A DNA stretch of 33,966 bases, taken from NCBI GenBank assembly GCA_017430945.1, contig JAFRMB010000044.1:1-33966 (forward strand). Direction: 5' to 3'. Shown one piece after another: positions 27,705 through 33,966 of the stretch; the stretch's first letter is position 1, and the number at the start of each line of letters is the position of its first letter. The translations under genes were made by a program, and so were the position numbers. Origin of the DNA: Clostridia bacterium. GTDB lineage: Bacteria > Bacillota_A > Clostridia > Christensenellales > Aristaeellaceae. Below the pieces are notes generated by a model. The model was not told the origin of the DNA, made no database searches, and worked only from the letters and a program-made list of their open reading frames with translations.

Positions 27705-28286
27705 TCAGAAACCGAATCGGTGAAGCATGTCCCGCACTTCATCTACGGGCAGCCCCATCACATTTTCGAATGAACCGTCTAGGCCGGCTACGAATGCGCC
27801 CGCGCCGCCCTGGATCGCATATGCCCCGGCCTTGTCCATCGGTTCGCCGGTGGCAATGTATGCGTCGATCTCAGCGTCACTGATCGCGCGGAAACGAACG
27901 CCGGTACAGACGGCTTGTACCTCACAGTGCCCTGTGCACGCGTCGAGCGCGCAAATGCCGGAGTATACCTCATGTGTGCGGCCGGACAGCGCGCGGAGCA
28001 TGTGTCTGGCATCGGATGCGTCCGATGGCTTCCCAAGCGGGATGCCGTCAAGAGAGACGAGCGTATCGGACGCCAGTATCACGCCATGGCGGATGCGTTC
28101 AGCTGCGGCACGCGCCTTGCGCTCTGCGAGGACGCGAACGACGTCCCTCGGATGCCCGGATACATGTTCGTCCACCTCAGGCACACACACTTCATAGGTG
28201 TAGCCCATCTTCGAGAGGAGCTCCTTGCGCCTTGGAGAACCCGAGGCAAGGACCAACGGCTTCCCGCCGCCAGATAAATCCATCAT
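27705..28286 (-). CDS. maf: Maf-family nucleotide pyrophosphatase
   Basis: 193 residues. Hydrolyses dTTP/UTP or modified nucleotides to monophosphates, a house-cleaning enzyme also linked to septation arrest in B. subtilis. Seen: ASGSPRRKELL, KARAAAERI, the catalytic ASDTLVSLDGIPLGKP, DKAGAYAIQGGAGAFV and the C-terminal ENVMGLPVDEVRDML. Two adjacent ATGs (28286 and 28283) follow AAGGTGATGAT on the minus strand; either may be used. First gene of the operon leading into mreB, as in many Firmicutes. Confidence 0.94.
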   Translation of the reverse strand: MMDLSGGGKPLVLASGSPRRKELLSKMGYTYEVCVPEVDEHVSGHPRDVVRVLAERKARAAAERIRHGVILASDTLVSLDGIPLGKPSDASDARHMLRALSGRTHEVYSGICALDACTGHCEVQAVCTGVRFRAISDAEIDAYIATGEPMDKAGAYAIQGGAGAFVAGLDGSFENVMGLPVDEVRDMLHRFGF

Positions 28287-28294
28287 ATCATCAC

Positions 28295-28314
28295 CTTATG
28301 ATAAGTCAACTTAT
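28295..28314 (-). promoter_or_regulatory. Overlapping palindromes in the maf-mre leader
   Basis: Two overlapping inverted repeats: CTTATGATAAG (28295-28305) and ATAAGT-CA-ACTTAT (28301-28314). They lie between the -10 and the ribosome site of maf, and one arm includes the AAGG of that site on the minus strand. They could be an operator or an RNA hairpin controlling the cell-shape operon. Confidence 0.5.
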
Positions 28315-28342
28315 ATTATACCACGCAAAACCGATAAATCAA
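28315..28342 (-). promoter_or_regulatory. Promoter of the maf-mreBCD-mrdA-rodA operon
   Basis: Minus strand: TTGATT (28342-28337), 16-base spacer, TATAAT (28320-28315). Divergent from the Nudix-gene promoter at 28446-28474. Confidence 0.7.
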
Positions 28343-28445
28343 AGTAAAATGTCCGGGCAAACACGTTTTGTCACACATATATTACATTCGCGAAATACTA
28401 GTGCGCTGCATTGGACGCGTCGTGCGCCCGACCCGATGATAGTAT

Positions 28446-28474
28446 TTGCAATTTGTAACGGTTTGTGGTATTAT
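28446..28474 (+). promoter_or_regulatory. Extended -10 promoter of the Nudix-like / sirtuin gene run
   Basis: TTGCAA (28446-28451), 17-base spacer, TATTAT (28469-28474), with TGG just before the -10. The first start codon (28503) lies about 22 bases after the expected transcription start. Confidence 0.7.
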
Positions 28475-28502
28475 GTGTGCATTCGGAAGGATGGTGATTG
28501 CT

Positions 28503-28934
28503 ATGGCAGGAGCTATTCGCAGCTGCGCCGGTGGCGTCGTATTCTGCGGTGACGAAGTCTTTCTGTTGATGAGCGACAGGGGAGAGTGGGTGATGCCGAA
28601 GGGCGTCATACGCAATCAAAACCGCTCCAATGACGTAGCGCTCTGGCGCGTCGAAGACGAGGCCGGCATACACGCCGAGATCATCGGCATCGCCGGCAAT
28701 ACGCGATACGATTTCTTCTCGGAGAGCCGTGGGCGCGAGATCAGCAATCGCATCCAGTGGTTTGTGATGCGCGCGGACGATCCTTCTTTCCATGTGGCCT
28801 ACGAGCAGGGTTTTCTAAACGGGAAATACTATCCCGTGGATCAGGCGAGGGCACTTTTGACGTACGAGGGCGACAAACCGATCCTGGACAACGCATACAG
28901 GATCTACAAGCAAAGCCAGCGGTGCGGAGCATAG
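28503..28934 (+). CDS. Nudix-fold protein with degenerate Nudix box
   Basis: 143 residues. Fold recognised by SCAGGVVF, EWVMPKGVI and the spacing of the Nudix box. In the pattern G-x5-E-x7-R-E-U-x-E-E-x-G-U (positions 34-56) the first Glu is Asn40, and the R-E pair is Trp48-Arg49. The E-E pair is kept as Asp52-Glu53. Two acidic metal ligands thus remain, but the catalytic/structural R-E pair is lost, so normal nucleoside-diphosphate-X hydrolysis is uncertain; it may bind a ligand or use another chemistry. Start ATG 28503 follows GGAAGG at 28485-28490 with rather long spacing. First gene of a + strand run; the sirtuin gene follows after 48 bases. Confidence 0.8.
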   Translation: MAGAIRSCAGGVVFCGDEVFLLMSDRGEWVMPKGVIRNQNRSNDVALWRVEDEAGIHAEIIGIAGNTRYDFFSESRGREISNRIQWFVMRADDPSFHVAYEQGFLNGKYYPVDQARALLTYEGDKPILDNAYRIYKQSQRCGA

Positions 28935-28982
28935 CGCCCATCGCGATCCTTAACGATGCACAGATGATAAGGAAGTGATCTC

Positions 28983-29693
28983 ATGCACGAGCAGCTCTCC
29001 AAGTGGGTCCGCGAATCCAAACGCATCGTGTTCTTTGGCGGAGCCGGCGTATCTACCGAAAGCGGCATCCCGGATTTCAGATCCGTGGACGGTCTGTACA
29101 ATCAGCAGTACGACTATCCGCCAGAGACGATCCTCAGCCATGGTTTCTTCATGAGGAATACCGAGGAATTCTACCGGTTCTACAGGAACAAGATGCTGTT
29201 CCTGGATGCCGAACCCAATGCTGCGCACAGGAAACTGGCCGAATGGGAAGCCGAAGGCAAGCTTTCCGGCGTCGTCACGCAGAACATAGATGGGCTTCAT
29301 CAAAAGGCGGGTTCGAAAAAAGTCTTCGAACTGCATGGCAGCGTGCTTCGCAATTACTGTATGCGCTGCGGAAAGCCTTATGATGTAGCGGATATCAAGG
29401 ACGGGACGGGCATACCAAGATGTGATTGCGGCGGCGTCATCAAGCCGGATGTCGTGCTGTATGGCGAATCGCTCAACGATGACGTGGTCGCGGGCGCCTG
29501 CGACGCCATCGAGCGTGCGGACATGCTCATCATCGGCGGCACATCGCTTGCCGTCTATCCGGCAGCGGGACTGGTCGACCTGTATCGCGGCGACCGCCTG
29601 GTGCTCGTCAATCTTTCGGCAACGCCGCAGGACAGGCGGGCAGACCTGGTGATCCACGAGCCGATCGGCAAGGTGTTCGCGGAGCTTCCCTGA
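28983..29693 (+). CDS. NAD-dependent protein deacylase (Sir2/CobB family)
   Basis: 236 residues. Removes acetyl/acyl groups from lysines using NAD+, releasing nicotinamide. Seen: GAGVSTESGIPDFRS (NAD loop, about 21-34), TQNIDGLHQKAG (99-110), catalytic His118 in ELHGS, a zinc site C126-x2-C129 and C147-x-C149, and IIGGTSLAVYPAAGL near the C-terminus. The Cys-x-Cys second half differs slightly from the usual C-x2-C. Start ATG 28983 follows AAGGAAGTGATCTC. The next gene begins one base after its stop, so they are one transcript. Confidence 0.94.
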   Translation: MHEQLSKWVRESKRIVFFGGAGVSTESGIPDFRSVDGLYNQQYDYPPETILSHGFFMRNTEEFYRFYRNKMLFLDAEPNAAHRKLAEWEAEGKLSGVVTQNIDGLHQKAGSKKVFELHGSVLRNYCMRCGKPYDVADIKDGTGIPRCDCGGVIKPDVVLYGESLNDDVVAGACDAIERADMLIIGGTSLAVYPAAGLVDLYRGDRLVLVNLSATPQDRRADLVIHEPIGKVFAELP

Positions 29694-29694
29694 C

Positions 29695-30198
29695 GTGACC
29701 GGCCGGATACAGGCGTTCGCACCGGTCGCAGGCGAGGATGCGCGCGTGTTGATCCTGGGCTCCATGCCAAGCGTCGCGTCGCTTCAGCAGGGCTTCTATT
29801 ATGGGCATCCCCGCAACGCGTTCTGGCGTATACTGTCAGATGTATACGGCGTTTCGGTCCCTGCGACGATCGATGATAAAAAGGCGATGCTGATCGAACA
29901 CCGCATCGCACTTTGGGATGTCCTGGAGAGCTGTGAGCGCGAGGGATCGCTGGACAGCGCCATCCGATCCCCAAGACTGAACGATTTCAATGCGCTGTTC
30001 AAACGCTGCCGAAGCATCGAGCGCGTTTTGTTGAACGGCGGAACGGCCTGGCGGCTGTTTGAAGCCAATGGTTTGGCCGCATCCTGCGGGCGAAGGTGTA
30101 TGAGAATGCCTTCAACAAGTCCCGCATATACGATCCAGTATGAAAGGAAGCTGGCGCTTTGGCGCCACGCGTTGTTGGAAAGCCATGAATCCGTGTGA
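29695..30198 (+). CDS. DNA-deoxyinosine glycosylase (UDG superfamily)
   Basis: 167 residues. Excises hypoxanthine from DNA after adenine deamination, the first step of base excision repair. Seen: LILGSMPSVASLQQGFYYG near the N-terminus, HPRNAFWRIL, a central DVLESCEREGSLDSAI and the C-terminal MPSTSPAYTIQY, together the pattern of the short clostridial deoxyinosine/mismatch-type glycosylases. Start is GTG 29695 directly after the sirtuin stop, with GGAG about 12 bases upstream, so translation is probably coupled. Its end overlaps the pyrimidine phosphorylase start by 14 bases. Confidence 0.87.
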   Translation: MTGRIQAFAPVAGEDARVLILGSMPSVASLQQGFYYGHPRNAFWRILSDVYGVSVPATIDDKKAMLIEHRIALWDVLESCEREGSLDSAIRSPRLNDFNALFKRCRSIERVLLNGGTAWRLFEANGLAASCGRRCMRMPSTSPAYTIQYERKLALWRHALLESHESV

Positions 30199-31489
30199 TA
30201 TCATTCGAAAGAAGCGCTTTGGCGAGGAGCTGAGCGAAAAAGAGATACGGGCGTTCGTCAGCGGCGTGGTCGATGGCACCTTTGCAGATTATCAGGCATC
30301 GGCCTTGCTCATGGCCATCTGCATAAACGGCATGTCCGATCGTGAGACCCTCGCGCTCACCCTGGCGATGGCGAGATCCGGGGACACGCTGGATCTATCA
30401 GATGTGCCGGGTGTGAAGGCAGACAAGCATTCCACCGGCGGCGTCGGGGATACGACGTCGCTCATACTGGTGCCTTTGGTGGCGTGCTGCGGTGTGAAGA
30501 TGGCAAAGATGTCCGGCCGGGGCCTAGGATTTACCGGCGGCACCCTCGACAAGCTGGAGTCGATCCCGGGATTGTCCATCGAGAAAGATATCCGGGACTT
30601 CAAACAGCAGGTACGCGATACAGGCTGCGCCATCATCGGCCAAACGGCCGAGCTCGCGCCGGCAGACAAGGTCCTCTACGCACTGCGCGATGTCACGGCC
30701 ACGGTGGATTGCCTGCCGCTGGTCGTATCCTCCATACTGTCAAAGAAGCTTGCTGCGGGCTGTGATGTGGTCGTGCTGGACGTGAAGACGGGTTCCGGCG
30801 CGATCATGGATACGCTTGAAAAGTCCCGCAAGCTGGCAGAGACGATGGTGCGCATCGGCAATATGAGCGGCAAGCGCTTTTCTGCGCTGATCACGGATAT
30901 GGATCAGCCGCTCGGCAATTATATCGGCAATGCGCTCGAGGTGGAGGAAGCCATAGAAGTTCTGGCCGGACGCGTGCGCGGTCCGCTGCGCACGGTGTCA
31001 CTTACACTCGGCGCGCACATTTTGAGAAATGCCGGCATCGCGGCCTCCGTTGAAGACGGTATCGCCATGCTCGAGCAAAAGATCGACAGCGGCGAAGGGC
31101 TTGCCAAGTTCAGCGAGATGATCGCCGCACAGGGCGGAGACGCGCGCGTCGCATTCGACACGTCACTTCTGCCCAAGGCAAAATACAGGATCGATGTCAC
31201 CGCCGACCGCGACGGCTATATCGCGGGTATGTGCACCAGTGACATCGGCAATGCAGCAAAGCTCCTGGGGGCGGGCCGGGAACACAAGACAGACGTCCTC
31301 GATCTGTCGGTCGGGATCGTTATGAAGGTGCGCTTGGGCGATCGCGTCAAGAAGGGCGATGTGCTCGCAGTGATGCACGCCGGCGACCGCTCTGATCGCA
31401 CGGGAGCTTACAACCTGCTGCGCAGATCCATCGCCATCGGCCCGGATCGGCCCGGGCAGAAGCCGCTCATCGTCGCGGTCGTCGAATAA
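30185..31489 (+). CDS. pdp: Pyrimidine-nucleoside phosphorylase
   Basis: 434 residues from ATG 30185, the family's usual length; the in-frame start at 30140 adds a tail with no counterpart. Splits uridine, thymidine or deoxyuridine with phosphate to base and (deoxy)ribose-1-phosphate. Seen: N-terminal helical domain NPCDIIRKKRFGEELSEKEI, phosphate loop KHSTGGVGD, KMSGRGLGFTGGTLDKLESI (two signature blocks), DVKTGSGA, and a C-terminal biotinyl-like domain with YIAGMCTSDIG and RLGDRVKKGDVL. Overlaps the glycosylase gene by 14 bases and abuts the CPBP gene as TAAATG. deoA-type thymidine phosphorylase is the alternative name. Confidence 0.95.
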   Translation: MNPCDIIRKKRFGEELSEKEIRAFVSGVVDGTFADYQASALLMAICINGMSDRETLALTLAMARSGDTLDLSDVPGVKADKHSTGGVGDTTSLILVPLVACCGVKMAKMSGRGLGFTGGTLDKLESIPGLSIEKDIRDFKQQVRDTGCAIIGQTAELAPADKVLYALRDVTATVDCLPLVVSSILSKKLAAGCDVVVLDVKTGSGAIMDTLEKSRKLAETMVRIGNMSGKRFSALITDMDQPLGNYIGNALEVEEAIEVLAGRVRGPLRTVSLTLGAHILRNAGIAASVEDGIAMLEQKIDSGEGLAKFSEMIAAQGGDARVAFDTSLLPKAKYRIDVTADRDGYIAGMCTSDIGNAAKLLGAGREHKTDVLDLSVGIVMKVRLGDRVKKGDVLAVMHAGDRSDRTGAYNLLRRSIAIGPDRPGQKPLIVAVVE

Positions 31490-32434
31490 ATGAGCAGGAG
31501 CAAAAGGCCGGCCAGTCCGGTCGTCCAAGATGCTACAGCGCGCCGGGACGGCGTTTTCATGGGAAATGACGGTTCGATGCGCGCGCCATGGCGACTTGTG
31601 CTCGCTCTGGTGTCATATGGCGGCGTTTCGGTCCTGGTGCGTGTAATGGCAAGCCGCGGTACGACCGCCTTGTTTTCCGCATGGAATCTGCGGGCGGACA
31701 ACGTATGGCGAGCACCCCGGTGGGCGCAGTTTCTGTATGCGTGGCGAGGCAGCCTGATCACGCTCATCGTCAGTGCGGTGTTGATCCTGTTGTCACAGGC
31801 GCTCAGACACCGGTGGCCGGATCTGCTCGTGGATCGAAAAGCGTTTCAAGCGAAAAGTTCGACGTGCAGCGCGCTGTGCGGGGCGCTCGCGGCACTGGTG
31901 TCCGCTGCGGTCTTTCTGGCAGTCGACAGCTTAAGGCCTGCGTGGCCGCTCACAGAGCCAAGGTGGTCCTTTGGATCGATCACCCTGGGCGTCATCGCGC
32001 TGATCGCGACGTTGTCGGAGGAACTGTTTACCCGGGCAGTCATCTATGAGATCGTGAATCAATGGTTGGGGCACTTGCCGGCAGCGCTGATCTCTGCGGC
32101 TGTGTTTTTCCTTTTGAACGGCGGTTATGCCGGCAACGGCATATCGGCGTTGAATGTCGCGCTCATGGGCCTTTTGTGCTGCAGTGTTTATGAAAAACGG
32201 GGCCTGTCATCATCTGTCGGGCTGCGTTGGGGATGGAGCTTTGCAACGGTATTCCTGCTTGGCTTTGGCGGGGGAGAGCACGCTGTCTATCAGCTCTATT
32301 CCGTGTCAGAGGCTTTCTTGACAGGCGGCGACGCCGGACTCATCTACGGGCTGTGGACCACGATCCTGCTCCTGACGGCCCTGTTGTTGCCGGCGGTCGG
32401 TTTTCTTCGGGGAAAGCGTCGCGCAGACCCATGA
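31490..32434 (+). CDS. CPBP-family (CAAX-type) intramembrane protein, catalytic His residues replaced
   Basis: 314 residues from ATG 31490, which follows the previous stop directly; there is no ribosome site there, so ATG 31559 (residue 24) is a possible real start. Seven or eight hydrophobic segments. Seen: motif 1 EELFTR (E177, E178, R182) of CPBP/Abi proteases is intact, but motif 2 F-x3-H reads FFLLN (Asn210) and motif 3 H-x3-N reads RWGWS (Arg246, Ser250). The family's zinc/water-activating His residues are thus lost, suggesting a non-peptidase membrane protein or an altered mechanism. Last gene of the Nudix-sirtuin run, closed by a strong terminator. Confidence 0.82.
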   Translation: MSRSKRPASPVVQDATARRDGVFMGNDGSMRAPWRLVLALVSYGGVSVLVRVMASRGTTALFSAWNLRADNVWRAPRWAQFLYAWRGSLITLIVSAVLILLSQALRHRWPDLLVDRKAFQAKSSTCSALCGALAALVSAAVFLAVDSLRPAWPLTEPRWSFGSITLGVIALIATLSEELFTRAVIYEIVNQWLGHLPAALISAAVFFLLNGGYAGNGISALNVALMGLLCCSVYEKRGLSSSVGLRWGWSFATVFLLGFGGGEHAVYQLYSVSEAFLTGGDAGLIYGLWTTILLLTALLLPAVGFLRGKRRADP

Positions 32435-32474
32435 AAAAACGGAGAATGAAGAAGAGGGTTCATTCTCCGTTTTT
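32434..32474. terminator. Bidirectional terminator between CPBP and lipid kinase genes
   Basis: Stem AAAAACGGAGAATGAA / TTCATTCTCCGTTTTT (32435-32450 and 32459-32474), 16 bp, 8-base loop, with A-run upstream and T-run downstream, so it works on both strands. It begins at the CPBP stop codon. Confidence 0.93.
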
Positions 32475-32501
32475 CATTTATGGATGGACCGGGCATGGCG
32501 A

Positions 32502-33377
32502 TCAGGGCCTGAACATCCCAAGTCCGCCGCGGACGATGTGGACATCGAAGGGCAGGTCTTCGTAGATCTCGCCGTCGATCTGGATCGGCATGCGGCTCGT
32601 ACTGCGCAAGGTCAGGCTTTGCTGTTGAGCAAAATGGGTGGCTTTCAGCTCAAGCACGCGGCGCTTCATAAGCTGGACAAACGCGTTAGGGATGGCCGGC
32701 CTGGCGATGTTATCCACGATGACGACATCCATGAGGCCGTCGTCGATGACGGCCTTCGGGCAGATCGGTATGCCGCCGCCGAAGCACACGCCGTTGCCGG
32801 CGCAGGCGATGAACGCACTGTGGTGGCGCAGACTGCCGTCCGGCAGGACTTCATCGAATGTGTAGGGCTTGTATGAAAAGAGCGTGATCACCAGCGAAGC
32901 CAGATACGCTGCGGAGCCTTTGAGCAGCTTCATCCGCGCATAGCGTCGCAAAATGTCCACATCGATCCCCGTCCCGATGGCATTGATGCCGCGGATGCCG
33001 CTGCAGATCAGGTAATCCGTTGGCTTTGCCTCACCGGACAGGATCACTTCGAGCGCCCGTATGGGATCCTCAGGGATGCCTGCTGCCGCGGCAAAATCGT
33101 TTCCGCTGCCCAGAGGGATGATGCCCAGCCGCACGCGCGAAGGATCGCGGACGCCGTTGAGCACTTCGTGAAGCGTCCCGTCACCTCCGATGGCGACGAT
33201 GTCCCTGGCCGCATCATCTCCGGTCAGCTCGCGGGCGATGCGGGCCGCATCTCCGTGCATGTGGGTCAGGTGGATGTCATACGCGACATCGCGCGATTTG
33301 AGCGCGCCCTCCAGCTCGGCCAGTCTGCGGCCGGCGCGGCCGCTGCCGGAGGCGGGATTGCAGATCAAATGAAGCAT
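32502..33377 (-). CDS. Diacylglycerol kinase-family lipid kinase (DagK/YegS-like)
   Basis: 291 residues, usual length. Phosphorylates a lipid such as diacylglycerol with ATP, recycling it to phosphatidic acid. Seen: HLICNPASGSGRAG at the N-terminus, nucleotide motif GGDGTLHEVLNG (GGDGT 64-68), LGSGNDFAAAAGI, and the C-terminal beta-rich half with AGNGVCFGGGIPICPKAVIDDG and QIDGEIYE. No membrane segment, as expected for DagB/YegS-type enzymes. Start 33377 follows GGAG on the minus strand at about 33388-33391. Monocistronic; the likely promoter is ~270 bases upstream. The exact lipid substrate is not readable. Confidence 0.92.
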   Translation of the reverse strand: MLHLICNPASGSGRAGRRLAELEGALKSRDVAYDIHLTHMHGDAARIARELTGDDAARDIVAIGGDGTLHEVLNGVRDPSRVRLGIIPLGSGNDFAAAAGIPEDPIRALEVILSGEAKPTDYLICSGIRGINAIGTGIDVDILRRYARMKLLKGSAAYLASLVITLFSYKPYTFDEVLPDGSLRHHSAFIACAGNGVCFGGGIPICPKAVIDDGLMDVVIVDNIARPAIPNAFVQLMKRRVLELKATHFAQQQSLTLRSTSRMPIQIDGEIYEDLPFDVHIVRGGLGMFRP

Positions 33378-33503
33378 GGTACTCTACTCCGTGCAGTTTG
33401 TTGGCTGTGTTGAAAAAGACATCGAACCGTTGCGGTCTTCAACGCCGATACGGAAAGACGCCCCGTGCAGCGCCGTCCGCCGTCGAGCGACGGAATACTG
33501 AAA

Positions 33504-33567
33504 GCGGGATCCTGACAGGGCAGATCAAAGTGCCGCCTGACGGATCGTCCCGACACTGTGATCCCGC
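33504..33567 (-). other. Structured element in the lipid-kinase leader
   Basis: 8-bp perfect closing stem GCGGGATC / GATCCCGC (33504-33511 and 33560-33567) around a 48-base interior with further GC-rich pairing options. It sits within the predicted 5' leader. It may be a regulatory RNA fold or chance pairing in GC-rich sequence. Confidence 0.4.
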
Positions 33568-33648
33568 ATGAACGAGCGGCGGCAGCACAGACAGGCACTC
33601 GTTCCGACCCCGGTCTGTATCGATTAAACCACCGACCCGGTCATATCG

Positions 33649-33678
33649 ATTATACCACGTATCATGAGCATTTTTCAA
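33649..33678 (-). promoter_or_regulatory. Extended -10 promoter, probably of the lipid kinase gene
   Basis: Minus strand: TTGAAA (33678-33673), 18-base spacer, TATAAT (33654-33649) preceded by TGG. It is the only strong promoter seen upstream of the lipid kinase start at 33377. Confidence 0.68.
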
Positions 33679-33798
33679 CCGCTGATACGACCATATTCGG
33701 ATCTCGGCCGTGCGCCATGTCGTTTTGTCCGGCTTATCTCTTTCGGAGACGGAACGCAGTTATCGAGGTCATGATCGGTCGCTGCTCGGTTGAGTGTG

Positions 33799-33840
33799 AA
33801 ATGTGCTTTGACCACATTTAAAACACTGTTTTGGTACAAT
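33799..33840 (+). promoter_or_regulatory. Promoter-like site and inverted repeat before the transposase-like gene
   Basis: TACAAT (33835-33840) preceded by TGG (extended -10), with TTGACC at 33808-33813 at an overlong 21-base spacing. The -35-like element lies in the inverted repeat AAATGTG-CTTTGAC-CACATTT (33799-33819). The base composition drops in GC here, consistent with the edge of a mobile element. Confidence 0.45.
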
Positions 33841-33868
33841 AGAAAGGTAACAGAGAGTAGAAGCAAAA

Positions 33869-33929
33869 CAGAGAGCCAAGTGATAGAATAAAGTCACCAC
33901 ACCCAAACTATCACGAAGGGAGCTCTCTG
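33869..33929 (+). promoter_or_regulatory. Nested hairpin covering the ribosome site of the transposase-like gene
   Basis: Outer 8-bp stem CAGAGAGC / GCTCTCTG (33869-33876 and 33922-33929), inner 7-bp stem GTGATAG / CTATCAC (33880-33886 and 33908-33914). The ribosome site GAAGGGAG (33915-33922) lies between the two right arms, partly hidden. A second CAGAGAG copy at 33851-33857 could pair alternatively. Confidence 0.6.
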
Positions 33930-33930
33930 C

Positions 33931-33966
33931 ATGAACAGGATAGCACAGGAAGCACATGCACGTCAA
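33931..33966 (+). CDS. Start of a probable transposase/integrase-type gene (3' truncated by window end)
   Basis: Only twelve codons are visible: MNRIAQEAHARQ. GGGAG eight bases upstream supports the start. From memory this wording resembles the N-terminal helix of helix-turn-helix DDE transposases of the IS3/IS481 type common in gut Clostridia, but twelve residues are too few for a firm family call. The hairpin before it and the lower-GC flank fit a mobile element whose left end lies within about 150 bases upstream. Confidence 0.45.
   Translation, partial: MNRIAQEAHARQ

Larger units (their letters stand above)
33378..33930. other. 553-base intergenic region with two promoters and a long lipid-kinase leader
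   Basis: Contains the minus promoter at 33649-33678, a ~265-base leader toward the lipid kinase with a long-range stem (33504-33511 with 33560-33567), a + strand promoter-like site (33808-33840) and the nested hairpin before the transposase-like start (33869-33929). Short open frames inside show no ribosome site. No tRNA or recognised riboswitch seen. Confidence 0.55.

Noticed and set aside
33439..33678. 79-residue open frame in the lipid-kinase leader
   Set aside because: Its start overlaps the promoter -35 element, no ribosome site is seen, and the composition is not protein-like.

Overview
The window is about 34 kb of GC-rich, gene-dense chromosome, almost entirely housekeeping in character. 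It most likely comes from a Bacillota member of class Clostridia. The reasons are strong AGGAGG-type ribosome binding sites, near-consensus SigA promoters, RNase J, a YlbF-family protein, a YprA/MrfA-type helicase, a maf-mreB-mreC-mreD-PBP2-rodA block, and frequent TTG/GTG starts. No rRNA, tRNA or CRISPR array was recognised. The genus cannot be fixed from this sequence.

Layout. 1-766: the 3' end of a flavocytochrome c/fumarate-reductase-type flavoprotein, closed by a terminator. 1172-2545 (-): a zinc-ribbon, single-membrane-pass, Ig-like surface protein. It is divergent from a + strand run of a two-TM DUF6106-like protein, a cysteine desulfurase, ThiI (sulfur transfer to tRNA/thiazole) and an MrfA-like helicase, followed by thioredoxin. 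8814-12181 (+): RNase J, a YlbF-family protein and MltG. 12407-13369 (+): a divergent DprA-like protein with its own consensus promoter. 13498-16200 (-): a three-gene unit of MazG-like pyrophosphohydrolase, GuaA-like protein and GNAT acetyltransferase. 16465-21072 (+): both subunits of a type IIA topoisomerase. 21174-28286 (-): the elongation/cell-shape operon, read maf, mreB, mreC, mreD, PBP2 (mrdA), rodA. 28503-32434 (+): Nudix-like protein, sirtuin, deoxyinosine glycosylase, pyrimidine-nucleoside phosphorylase and a CPBP-family membrane protein. 32502-33377 (-): a diacylglycerol-kinase-family lipid kinase with a long leader. 33931-end (+): the first codons of a probable transposase behind a nested hairpin.

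The most unusual gene is the GuaA-like protein at 14349-15827. The reading frame is intact and the ATP-pyrophosphatase P-loop is kept. However, the glutaminase nucleophile Cys and the catalytic His are both replaced, and several substrate-side motifs normally invariant in GMP synthase are changed, including the C-terminal K-P-P and final Glu. It shares a promoter with a nucleotide pyrophosphohydrolase and an acetyltransferase, so it may be a repurposed, ammonia-using or non-XMP enzyme. Three other proteins here also keep a fold but lose signature residues: the DprA-like protein, the Nudix-like protein and the CPBP protein.

All functional statements come from reading motifs by eye. No database search or structure prediction was run.
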